Source: Chara braunii (Eukaryota > Streptophyta > Charophyceae > Charales > Characeae). Taken from it: DNA of 56,351 nucleotides. The notes under the pieces are model-generated. The model made no database searches. It was not told the DNA's origin and saw nothing but the letters and a program-made list of their open reading frames with translations. This document shows positions 42,756 to 52,569 of the stretch, piece after piece. The number at the start of each line of letters is the position of its first letter. Within the stretch, counting starts at the first letter, position 1. The position numbers and the translations under genes were made by a program. The stretch lies in the NCBI GenBank assembly GCA_003427395.1, contig BFEA01000628.1, positions 98,071-154,421 on the forward strand, given 5' to 3'.

Positions 42756-44763
42756 CCCCTTAATATTTGTACTTCAACTCGAGATGCTTCTAGATAACAT
42801 AAGAAATAACCCCCTCATTGAGGGGCTACGCCTCTCCCTCTCTTTTCAATGAAGGGGGGGGGCTATTGCTAACGATCTTACGGTTGCCAGTGCCAATACC
42901 ATAGGTAGTCTAGCAGAACTCCGTAGGGTAATTGATGACTATTGTGAGCTCTCAGAAGCTTCGATAAACTGGGACAAGTCTGTATATTTCCTACCCCCCC
43001 CCCATGTGTTGTGTGTGAATTGGGGCCTTAGACAGGTCCCTGCTAATGTGGCTGACAGATTCTCGGGAGTCCAGGTGTCTTTGTCAAACTGTTCCAGGAT
43101 TCAAGACAACATACTGGCAGACAAAGTGGTGGCCAGGATCGTCGGGTGGGAGCGAGAGACCCACCTGTCCCTGTTTGGGCGAGCCCTGGTCATCTCATCC
43201 GCGACCTTTTCACTTTTGTGGTTCCCCCTAACTATACACTATTTGGGCGATGAGGCATATACTAAGATAAAAAAAAGGCTGCAGAACGCTGCCTGTGGAA
43301 ACCTGAAGCTTCTACAGATCAAGGTTTTTTGTCTTAAGTTTCCTGGGAAGCTATCTTGGTGCCAAGAAAAAAAGGGGGATTGGGGATCCTAGACCCCAGA
43401 CAGCAGAATACAGCGTTGCTTGCAAAATGGCCGGTGCAGGCCATGCTGGCAGCTGAGGGAGAACTATGGATGCTTATGGCTGAATATATCTTGGGCACGA
43501 AATGAGAATTGAAAGACCACTCCAAAGTTTGGCTATGTATGCTTCTTCCATCCTTCACCAGACGCAAACCAAAGTCCCTGCTCTGGAGATGGATCTTAAG
43601 TGCGTGGAATAAGCTTCATCTGAATAAATGGCTCCGTCCGACCACCAAGCTGGAGGTCCTCAACCAAAGCCTCTTTGATAACCCGTTCATACTCAGATGC
43701 GAGGGCATGCCCTTCTCAGCTGCGGACCTTGAAGGCAATTTTGGCCCAGTCTGGACCAAGAAGGATGTACTACAGATCAAGGACATCTGGGACTTTAATA
43801 GTTCGACATGGGTAGCGGCCCCTAAACTCAGATAGAAACTGCCAAGAATACATAGAATGGCTGAGCATTTGGCTGAACTTATTGAGGCTATCCCTCGGGA
43901 ATGGCAGAGCTTACTTCAAATCGAAGATAAGAATGCAGTGGGTACTTGGCTTAGAGATGAGACACAGCCAGGATATGTTTATCGAGTCTTGGGTCCCGAC
44001 CTGGCCTCCGGAACTCGGGTGCAGACATGGCGCCTACAGAGGGACTCCCCTGACAGTGGTCAGCTTAGACTGGAAGACGGGGAAAGCAGGTTGAACGATA
44101 CTAAACACCTGACAGAAGTGCGAGTTAGCATTCAAGACCTAACTAGATAGAAGGACAAGGCTAAACTGGAAAGGGACGCAAGCTCCTTTAAAGTTGAACC
44201 CTTGTTAATTGGCTGGGACATTCAGAAGAATGGATCTAAGGAGAGTTTCACTTCGTTTTTACACTACCAAACCAAACAGGGATTCCAGCTCCAGCAAACT
44301 CAGATCAAGAAATCAGCGGCGTCAAAGGCGGTTAACCGCACAAGAGCTCAGAATATTGAAGGGGTCACAGAACACAAGTTATGCTCCTTTTGGAAAGGGC
44401 TTATGAAAACCCCAGTGCAAAAGCATGCTAGCTTAATGTGGCTGCAATCAATGTTGGTTATTGCAACAGTGGTATGGCTTTCTGACAAAGGGATGGATAC
44501 TCCTACCCAATGCCTGAAATGTAACTGCGGCTGGGAGAATATGCTCCATTTATGCTTATACTGCCCGCTTGCAGATGAACTCCTCATCTGCAGGAAAAGG
44601 CACTGGGCCAATATTACTAGGGGGGCCTTTGACTGGACAGATACATGGATGCTGACAGGTCTCCTTCCGACAACCCTGAAATACAACTCCGAGCTTGGTT
44701 ACCTGGCTGTATGCTACAGAGGGGTCATAATGGACACAATATGGGAAGCAAGGAACGCCTGCA
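42756..44763 (+). pseudogene. LINE B ORF2: right part (reverse transcriptase end to zf-RVT)
   Basis: Resumes the LINE B reverse transcriptase with 'PLIFVLQLEMLLDNIRNNP'. The catalytic box reads 'AIANDLTVAS', so the first Asp of xxDD is Asn here. Then come 'CELSEASINWDKSVYFLP', the frames 43006-43392, 43509-43835 and 43857-44150, and the zf-RVT knuckle 'CLKCNCGWENMLHLCLYC' (C-x2-C-x7-H-x4-C) at about 44514-44567. Coding ends abruptly at 'EARNACIF' (44763), where LINE A continues for about 60 residues, because a further element with a T-rich end is inserted. Several stops; inactive. Confidence 0.8.
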
Positions 44764-45730
44764 TTTTTTTTATTATTATTATTTTTTTTTAAGCGTACCC
44801 AACGTGAGTTGCCCTGCTAGCGGGGCATACACTCACGAGGGGGGCCCAACCCAGGGTGTGGTAGCGGTCGAATGCCTGACCAGACAGGCCAGCCCTTGGT
44901 CATTGTCCATGTAGGTTACCCGGAGAGCATATTGGGCACACTACTACCTATCCCGAAGTACCGACCTTCCCATATCTCGCCTATTCTAATCCCATCGCGA
45001 GTCGAACCTACGGTCCTGCAACCACACTCGATGATATGCAGGCATGTTTTTTTCACCTAGCGAGACAACTAAGACTAGGACACCCACCCAGGCACATTTT
45101 TACCATAGGCACCCCGGACCTGCCGGGGCTCGACTAGTCTTCAGCCAAGCTGCTTCCCACCTAGCAGACTCTATGGGGGGCCCTCCCCTTCTGCTAGATG
45201 CGATGATCCCCCTCTACCCATCCTACTCCTGGTACTTAACTATCCTCCCTCATCTCTTAGAGATCCCCATTATGAGGTCCGACTAAGGGCCCATCTGTCG
45301 CACTAAGCCCAGCCCAAGGTCTCGTAAGATATTCCCCCGAAGTCTAACCCCGGGAATCGTAGGTATCAGGCACTGTCCCAGCTACGACTCCCACACACCA
45401 CTCACCCCCTAAACCGAGGTAGACCATGGGGCATGACCTACCCTGGGTTCGCACAGTGTTGCGATCTAACGGCCCCGCTCCAGCCACCTAATCCCGAGGA
45501 CCCCTAGGTAGGATCTTAAGTCATGGGAAACATCCCAACGGTACCCAGACTGACTTAGGGTTCTACCCCTGGGGTCCCCCGGTACGGGCGACTGTGTGGG
45601 ATCGAGTTCGCAGCACTGTGCGGGGGCTCTGACAGTTCTATTAGGTCCAATGATCGAAGACACAGACAACGGTCGCGTTCAGTCCAAGGTACCGACAATT
45701 CTGTTAGGACCAACGTCCTAAATCTACCCC
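44764..45730 (-). mobile_element. Unidentified retroelement copy, minus strand, A-rich tail at LINE B
   Basis: The left edge, 'tttttttattattattatttttttttt', is the tail of a minus-strand element with (AAT)n and poly(A). On the minus strand, 'gtaggttcgactcgcgatg' (about 44994-45012) contains a B-box-like GGTTCGACTCG, so a tRNA-derived SINE could account for the first 300 bp. The right limit is unknown because the sequence ends in the adapter scar at 45731. LINE B does not resume afterwards. No coding region was found in this stretch. Confidence 0.4.
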
Positions 45731-45757
45731 CTGTCTCTTATACACATCTAGATGTGT
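45731..45757. other. Nextera mate-pair junction adapter left in the assembly
   Basis: CTGTCTCTTATACACATCT (45731-45749) is the 19-base Tn5 mosaic end used in Nextera libraries. The next eight bases, AGATGTGT, are the start of its reverse complement, as found at the junction of two mosaic ends in mate-pair circles. The palindromic junction is cut short after 27 of 38 bases. This is synthetic sequence and marks a chimeric join. Confidence 0.95.
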
Positions 45758-45839
45758 GGAAGAAAGTGGGTTCAAGCTGAGGAATTGGTGTTGGTTGGGA
45801 ATGGGTGTCCGGGTGAAGGAGAAATAGCGACAGCTCCAT
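45758..45839 (+). repeat. Copy of the 25.7-kb repeat abutting adapter and gap
   Basis: From 'agaaagtgggttcaagctgagg' to 'cagctccat' it matches 25719-25799 almost base for base. It then runs into the N gap at the same base as the single N at 25950. It is probably placed here by a chimeric mate pair. Confidence 0.85.
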
Positions 45840-46024
45840 NNNNNNNNNNNNNNNNNNNNNNNNNNNNNNNNNNNNNNNNNNNNNNNNNNNNNNNNNNNNN
45901 NNNNNNNNNNNNNNNNNNNNNNNNNNNNNNNNNNNNNNNNNNNNNNNNNNNNNNNNNNNNNNNNNNNNNNNNNNNNNNNNNNNNNNNNNNNNNNNNNNNN
46001 NNNNNNNNNNNNNNNNNNNNNNNN
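45840..46024. other. Assembly gap (N run)
   Basis: 185 undetermined bases next to the adapter scar. The linkage of left and right sides is doubtful. Confidence 0.95.
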
Positions 46025-46979
46025 CCCCTGTGGCGCATACCCCAAAGCCTAAACCTGTGACCGCGGACGACCCCCATGGACTACAGACATCAGGCGAACC
46101 TCCCACATGTCAGACTCCGACATACAACACCATGGGTTAATCCCCTAGGGCAGTGCGTAGGCAGTGTCTGTATAAACTTACCATGCGTCGTCCCAAAGGG
46201 TAGGGTGCGAATGGCATGGAACTACGATTTCGTCAAAACGAACATTTTTCATTTTTTGAACGAAATTGCAACTCCTTTTTTTTCCCTTTTTTTTTTCCAT
46301 TTTCTAGCAGTTTTAGTACCGCAGTATATATGATACCATGGGTTTAATTATTGAATTACACTGCCAATAATAGTCAGTTTTTGCTCCTGAACAACGTTTA
46401 TTCGGATAGTGTGATATTTTTCAAGTGCACGTAGTTAAAATTTTAAATATTTTCAAGGTTCTTTCATCATTTTATCGACTTTCACTGTATGTTTTATTAA
46501 CATTGTCGATATTTTTTGGCTAGATCGATCGAAAAAGGCATCAAATAAGCATTTTCGTTTTGGTTTGCTACGGATTCATCAGCAATGTTGTGTTTTTTTT
46601 CTGAAATCTGCATCGTTATGGTAATATAATAAGATTGTCAATGCGTTTTGCATCTGCAAGTCCAGTTTTTTTTGCCACACGTGGGAACAAAACGCCCTCA
46701 CAACACATTATAACATCCAACGAAAGTTGCAAATGGAACAACTAACTTAAAATTGATACATAGATGTGATCCGCAAGACAATTTTTAGTCAAACAATTGA
46801 TAATCATATCATATTTTTACGAGTTCGTCACAATTAATACATGCAATTGCAACAAAAAACTCAAAATTTGTCCACATGTGAATAACGTCTGTCACTGTCG
46901 CTCCATGTCTACTACTTAGCCACTTATCATCTTTTAAATATTATCCTCGCTCATACTCCTACGTTTTCCTATTATCATA
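46025..46979. other. No gene recognised; AT-rich from 46230
   Basis: 46025-46230 resembles the style of 44900-45720 (short GC-rich, no frame) and may be part of the same element. From 46230 the sequence is AT-rich with T runs, without a supported frame, RNA or repeat. Confidence 0.4.
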
Positions 46980-47095
46980 TTACTGACGGCTCCTATTTGT
47001 TGCATTCATGATGGGAATCCACATCGTCGCATCGTTCGAGCCGTCGAGCATGCACGCCGGGATAGGTGGAATAGGCATGCTTTCAAAGTTGGTTA

Positions 47096-47395
47096 GGAAA
47101 GCAGACCAACCTTCAAGTCTTCGACCTCGCGCATCAATGTAATTTTGTTTTCCTCGTGGACTTGCAAAGCTGCTTCGTGACATTCCACATACTCTTCCAC
47201 TGTCCCTGCTTGTCCTTGTCTTACGTAAATTCGCACGTCATACACGTCGATTTCCGTGAACCTCATGGCAACTATAAATAATTTACAACCACTAACTTCA
47301 CATCTTACTATTGACTCATATTCGTATGGAAACGGTCCGTTTATTGTTCTGAGAGTTGCCCCTGAAGGCACTGCGATGGGAGTAATGCGCGTCAT
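47096..47395 (-). CDS. Hypothetical protein or exon, family unknown
   Basis: A minus-strand ATG frame of 100 codons, 'MTRITPIAVPSGATLRTING' ... 'VRCEVSGCKLFIVAMRF' ... 'HEENKITLMREVEDLKVGLL'. The C-terminal half looks amphipathic and could form a helix. Near its end, 'gaagacttgaag|gttggt' would make a plausible splice donor, so it may be an exon. I do not recognise the family. It lies in the same orientation as the larger minus-strand frames upstream (47892-55224) and could belong with them. Confidence 0.35.
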
Positions 47396-47891
47396 TGTTG
47401 TATAAGGTTGCCTATTATTGTCTCATGTTGTAATGTGGAGCACTATAACCCTGCAAGATCGGTTACATAACATTGTTTAAAATTAGTCATCCAACAAATA
47501 TCGACATTATTCGAACGAAGAAATTGTAGATGATACAACAAAAACTGTCTTAAAAAAACAAAAAAGAAAGAAAAAATAAATTTAAACACGTTTGTTTATG
47601 GTAACTTGAAGCTTGTAAATTGCAAATGTTTGCGATTTTTAAAACTTCGTCCACATCATCGTAACAAAAAATGAAATAACTGGTAAAAAAAACACGATTA
47701 AACATAACTAAAAAAACACTTTTGCGTTCACCACACAAAGTGAAACTGACGATTGTTGCAATGCGTTAACAATTCCTATCTCGATAGTGTTCAAAGTCAT
47801 TCACATATCTGACCATTGTAGTCCGGAACGCGTGTCAGCGATGAAGCGCATCGATTGTTGAACATGTCTCGACCTAGACAAACGTGCTATG

Positions 47892-48785
47892 CTACTGGCT
47901 CCTATCAAGGGCCCCGTGAAGAATAAGAGGTAGAAAATTTGTTGCGTGCTTAATGTCTTCACAGTACGGACAATCTATCACTATCTTCTGTCTGCCACCT
48001 ACTAACGGTACTTCTTTCGGTCCCGATCGATGGTACTGCTTCGTGCGAGTCACTTCATCCGTGTCGCATTTTCTATGCTCGACTGTGAACACTATCTCCT
48101 CACATTTGTCAAAAAGCTAGTGAAGTTGCACATGCACCAAATTGTCAACCCTGTACACTAACTCTTTCCTAAGTGTCGCGTCAATTTCCAACCGATTCCG
48201 AAACTTTTCGAGTTTGCTCGAACCCGTGGGGTCCCAAAATTTTTCCCGGGCACTGAACAAGACATTCATTGTCGTGCCGGTGATCTTCGCTGCTGTAAAA
48301 AATGTCATTATGGTCATGCCTCTCTTGCATACTCGGATTCGACCATAGAAGTCCACCACCACCGGTGCAAGCAATTCTTTTCTGCCAATTGAATATTACG
48401 CGCATACTCTGTGTTTCAATTTGTCTTTCTCGTCCCAATCCTGTTTTCTGCATACCTCCCTCCAGTTGGCTAGCATCTTCAAAGGATCCACAACGTCTTT
48501 CCTCGATACAATGACGTATGCGTCATCCTCCTTTGTGTCCAGGTACCACATATTTGATCCATTGTCGGACACAATCGTCTCTTGTCTGTTGACAAACCCC
48601 ATGATCGGTAGAATTTCACCATCCGGTCCAACTTCGTTTTCGACATTTATGTACTCATAATTCGCAAATTCATCGACGATATCAACCGACCAAATGTTAG
48701 TGTCTAAAATAATGAGATCCTCAATTGTTGATGGAACTTGATGAGAGGATTCGCTTCCATGCGAGTTTGTTTGACCGACTTCCAT
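47892..48785 (-). pseudogene. Unknown protein, one frame with two in-frame stops
   Basis: From an ATG at 48785 (MEVGQTNSHG) one minus-strand frame runs about 297 codons, broken only by TAA at 48396 and TAG at 48117. Recognisable stretches are 'NYEYINVENEVGPDGEILPI', 'MWYLDTKEDDAYVIVSRKDV', 'VVVDFYGRIRVCKRGMTIMT', 'KLEKFRNRLEIDATLRKELV' and 'VEHRKCDTDEVTR' to 'KIVIDCPYCEDIK'. The last pairs Cys residues that might bind a metal. No family is recognised. The lack of any frameshift over this length argues it was a protein until recently. Both stops can come from C-to-T changes in Gln codons. Confidence 0.5.
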
Positions 48786-49183
48786 CCTGCAAGTTGAGCG
48801 TGTAAACGAACAAAATTCGCGAGTTTCGTCATATTAGATTCTGAATATTATACACAGGCACGTCTATTATACAATTACTAAATTGTTTAACTATGAAAAT
48901 ACTCCGTAAAGGGGATAAAAAATAGAAAAAACAGTATATCCGCTATGATTACATTGTCATTAAACTGCATCCCTTAAGTAGGAGGTCTGATAACCCGTCC
49001 GTACCTTGTGACGTACGGGGTTTGCCGCGGACGAGGTCGTGGATTGAAACCATACATAGCATTCATGGACGATTCATATACGTGGATCCGCCGCTCCTTG
49101 ATTGTTGCATTCTTCGAAAATACCGACATGTATTTCAACCTAACAAACCCTCCCGGACGTGCTAAGAAATTCCCAATGGCGTC

Positions 49184-49957
49184 TCATATGACAATCACTT
49201 TCTCTTCCAGCTGTTGCCACGATGCCGGATTTTGCATCTGGCTTGCTATCACAACATCTGACCGTCCATCTGGATCCCAGCGAACAGGCAACCACCAACC
49301 CTGTGGCGGCTGAAGAAAGAGCTGGTTTCGTGATACACGCACAACTGCATCTACGAGTTTCCTAGATTTGTTTGAAGAATCCACACATAGCACTCTTGCA
49401 AATTCATATCCGGTAATACTCAACCGCACGCAACAGTATGACACAGCTCGTGGATAAATCTCTGGGCAACGGAGTGGGTACTGCTCCAAGAATGAACAAT
49501 GACGATCTGTGTCTATCAACTCTTGTTTCAGCGAACTCGTCCAAGTTCGTGGCGAACTCGTGATGTACACGAAGTCGAGGCAACTGTTGTAGCGGTCAAT
49601 GTTGCGGTATGCTTTGCGCAGACGGGTGAGGAAAATAGGGTTGAGAAAACCATCAAGCACTGGAATGAGGTTCCCGAACTCCAACATATTGACAAACTTG
49701 TAATGGTTTGCCCAAGGGCAGCTACACACACTCTCCATCGCATTCCAATTAACATCGGTTCATTGGTCAAGATGTCGATTCATATATGGGATGACGGTCA
49801 TCCATGGGTCTTCTTCGAATTCCTCTCTAGGGTCATACCTGAGCCAAGTATGACCGTTATAATGCCCCACCGATTTCGCACAAGGAGGAAATAGTTTTGC
49901 TGAGCGCTTGTGTCTCTCGGGACTTCCACTGATGCTTGTCGACGTTGTCGATGACAT
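49184..49957 (-). pseudogene. Unknown paralogue 1 (DPW / CPWA / TSPRTW family)
   Basis: One minus-strand frame from an ATG at 49957 (MSSTTSTSISGSPERHKR) with a single TGA at 49760. Landmarks: 'EEFEEDPWMTVIP', 'CSCPWANHYKFVNMLEFG', 'ITSSPRTWTSSLKQELIDTD' and 'AVSYCCVRLSITGYEFARVL'. The same landmarks in the same order are found in the neighbouring frame 50111-51034, so the two are tandem duplicates. The remaining C-terminus ('WQQLEEKVIVI') is not shared. Function unknown. The stop can come from CGA to TGA. The family, and whether it belongs to a transposon, is open. Confidence 0.5.
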
Positions 49958-50110
49958 TACGCACCCTACACACCACACACACACGAGCGACAAAATCGAA
50001 CGTGTAGATGCTCGTAAATAAAGTTGAGAAATGATAACTCTCCGATGAGGCTAACACTCAGTGATGATACTTGCCTATCCGTGCTAAACTATTTCTAATA
50101 TGAGAATTTA

Positions 50111-51034
50111 CTAGTATGAACCAATGCGTTTACCACGTTTTCCTTCGTAACTATACAAGTCGTGCAGGGGTGAGCCGAATGTGAACATTTTCAAACCCTC
50201 GGGTTCGTCATTGTCGTCCCTGACGAATGATGATATATACGACATCTTTACGAAACTGCACGTTTCGGCGAGAGCGACGCCAATAGCGTCTCTTATGGTG
50301 CATATTTTATGTTCTACTTCGTCCACGGACTCTTTCACATTAAATACCGAATTCTCGCATGCGTGTTCATTCGACAGTGCTTCGCATCGTGCCTCTATTA
50401 ATCTTCCACCCCTACCTGTGCATGCTACGCAATTGACTCTACATAAATCGCTATCGTTTAAGGAAACTCTCACAGAGCAATACGATATGCGCTTATTGTT
50501 CGTCCCCGCTTCGTTACGCACGGGGTACGTTGTGATTCTTTGGCACAATCTTCCGCACCTTTGCAGCTCGACTTTGAACTGCTTCGGCCACGTGCGAGGT
50601 GATGTTCTTACGAACTTGCATGAAATTTCTCCATCCTCCTCGCAGCACTCATTCATCGAATCTTGACTTGCATTTGCGACAAGAGGGTCATAAGTGTCCA
50701 GGTGCTCGTTCATTTAGTGAATCTCTGCATAGTTCAGTATATACGCTGTCTCGAGACAGGCGGAACGTATTTCGATGATCCGGCCTGACTCCATCTCGTT
50801 AGTAAATCTGAAGTCGTGCGCCCATGGACAATCTATCAATGCGAGATCCCAATCGTTCTCGCTCCAGTTCCCAACCGTTCCTCGCCATGGCAGCTCACTC
50901 AGCCATGGATCGACTCGAAGTGCCTCGACAATCCTAAATTTGGTATTCTCATCCAACTGTCGATGGCGGTTGTTGTTGTCACTGACCATCCGACCACTTG
51001 AAAACACGCGAAGTACCTTCTGTATAAAACACAT
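50111..51034 (-). pseudogene. Unknown paralogue 2 (DPW / CPWA / TSPRTW family)
   Basis: One minus-strand frame from an ATG at 51034 (MCFIQKVLRVFSSGRMV), with one TAA at 50714 followed at once by 'MNEHLDTYDPLVANASQDSM'. Landmarks shared with 49184-49957: 'VDPWLSELPWRG', 'CPWAHDFRFTNEMESG', 'RTSPRTWPKQFKVELQRCGR' and 'ISYCSVRVSLNDSDLCRV'. It then has its own C-terminus, 'IRDAIGVALAETCSFVKMSY'. A phrase very like that one, 'IRDAIGVARVGTCNFVKMSN', recurs in the minus strand at about 51846-51790, so fragments of the unit are repeated three times. Function unknown. Confidence 0.5.
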
Positions 51035-51039
51035 ACACT

Positions 51040-51812
51040 GCTGTCAGCATGCTTGCGATGAACTTTAGAAACATGTCACGCCACTCCACGCTTGTCCAGC
51101 TCCTCGTGAAATCCCTACATACGACAAATCTTTATTCATTTCTCACGCCTTCCGTCGTATTGTCCGTCATCTTGTGCGGCAAGTGTTGGTTAGCCCTGTT
51201 CATGCGCCGGAACAAGTGTTTCACATCGACAATCGTTTTTCCTTTTGTCTTCTTCAAATAAACAGTGGTTCCATCGTCGTTCGATATGTGAATCACCTTC
51301 ACAGCAATCGTTCCGATGACGGATGTCCTCTACCGCACAAACTATATCATCGCATCTCGAATGACACTACAAAAACGGCGAGCGTGCCTCGACACGGCGT
51401 TCTCCTCGTTGTACACGGAGCAATCCATATCATGCATTTGATCGTGCCTAATTTTTCGCCGCTCGATACACGTACAACAATATGTCATCCCGTGACGTGC
51501 ATCGAATGCAATGCATAGTGTTTTTCCATAAGCGAATGTTATGTAGTTGTCGTATATCGAGCCACATCCGTAAAAAAACTTATTCCATCGTTGTGCGCCG
51601 AATCTAAAAAATTGGCCTTGCGGATCACATGTCTTGACCATCCTCGAGAGCTTGCGTTGCAAATCCGGAGTCCACAAGTCCAATGTTGGGCAGAAAGTGT
51701 TTTTGTCGCTTGTGTGGATACCGACCGCAAGCATTAAGTGCTTGTACCGAGTTGGAAGGGGGGGGCGGGAAGAGGGAGGGTTCCTGTGTTTGACATCTTT
51801 ACGAAATTGCAT
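51040..51812 (-). pseudogene. Unknown Cys/His-containing frame with in-frame stops
   Basis: Minus-strand frame with 'RYKHLMLAVGIHTSDKNTFC', 'RMVKTCDPQGQFFRFGAQRW' and 'MTYCCTCIERRKIRHDQMHD' followed by 'MDCSVY'. The last two give C-x-x-C...H...H...C, a possible zinc site. After TAG at 51342 the same frame goes on with coding-like sequence ('TVYLKKTKGKTIVDVKHLFR', 'TRSWTSVEWRDMFLKFIASM') interrupted by two more stops. No family is recognised. KDZ-associated cysteine clusters and SWIM fingers were considered, but the spacing does not fit. Confidence 0.4.
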
Positions 51813-51850
51813 GTACCGACGCGAGCGACGCCAATAGCGTCTCTTATCAC

Positions 51851-52360
51851 ACGGTCATCCGTTTCATAAACGTCGGACCCCCTCCCTTCCTCACCCCTCC
51901 CTTCACAGAAGCGGTGGGGTGGGAGGTCCGGCGTTTGACAAACGCCGGATCCCCTCCCTCCATCACCCCTCCATTAACAGAAGCGGTGGGGTGGGGGGTC
52001 CGGCGTTTGACAAACGCCAGAGCTCCTCCCTCCGTCACCCCTCCATTAACAGAAGCGGTGGGGGGGGGGGTCAAACGCCGGCCCCCCTCCTTCCCCTCCC
52101 CCCCCATTCCCATTACAGAAGTGGTGTAGGGTGGGGGCGGGGGGAGAGAGGTGGGTTCCGGCGTTTGATAAACGCGGGACCCCCTGCCTGTTGACCGCTT
52201 TTGGGTGGCGCTCTGACGTTTGTCATACGCCTGACCACACCCGGGCTTTTATGAAACGCCGGACCCCTTCACGATTGAGGGTGGAGGGGTTCGGCATCCC
52301 CACTAATAATGTTCGACCATCTCCCGGTGCAGCGGCCCAGGAGGGGTCCGGCGTTTTACT
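51851..52360. repeat. Palindrome array, left (GGTCCGGCGTTT type)
   Basis: Units at 51925-51953 and 51998-52026 read GGTCCGGCGTTT, loop GAC, AAACGCCGGATC (or a near variant). Degenerate or half units lie at about 51851-51886, 52069-52086, 52153-52184, 52210-52235, 52243-52267 and 52343-52358. The first ones are separated by a conserved spacer of about 44 bp (CTCCCTCC.TCACCCCTCC followed by ATTAACAGAAGCGGTGGGG). The array ends about 210 bp from the end of the transposase-like gene. Confidence 0.85.
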
Positions 52361-52569
52361 ATCTGCAAATGCACACACCGACCGCATTCCTCGAGCGTCT
52401 TCGCAAATCGTCATGCATCGATATCCCGACTGTTCTTGCATGCAGTATCAGCTGAATACGGCGCCGCCAACGACTGTTGTGCTTTAAGTGCATCCCCTTT
52501 CCGGATTTTCATTCCCGTTCTGGATCGAATTCCGCTGGTCCATGCCCATGCCACGCTTTTGAGGTCTTG

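Noticed and set aside
51342-51812. SWIM or KDZ-associated cysteine-cluster zinc finger
   Set aside because: Cys/His spacing in 'YCCTCIERRKIRHDQMHDMDC' does not match either pattern closely; left as unknown.
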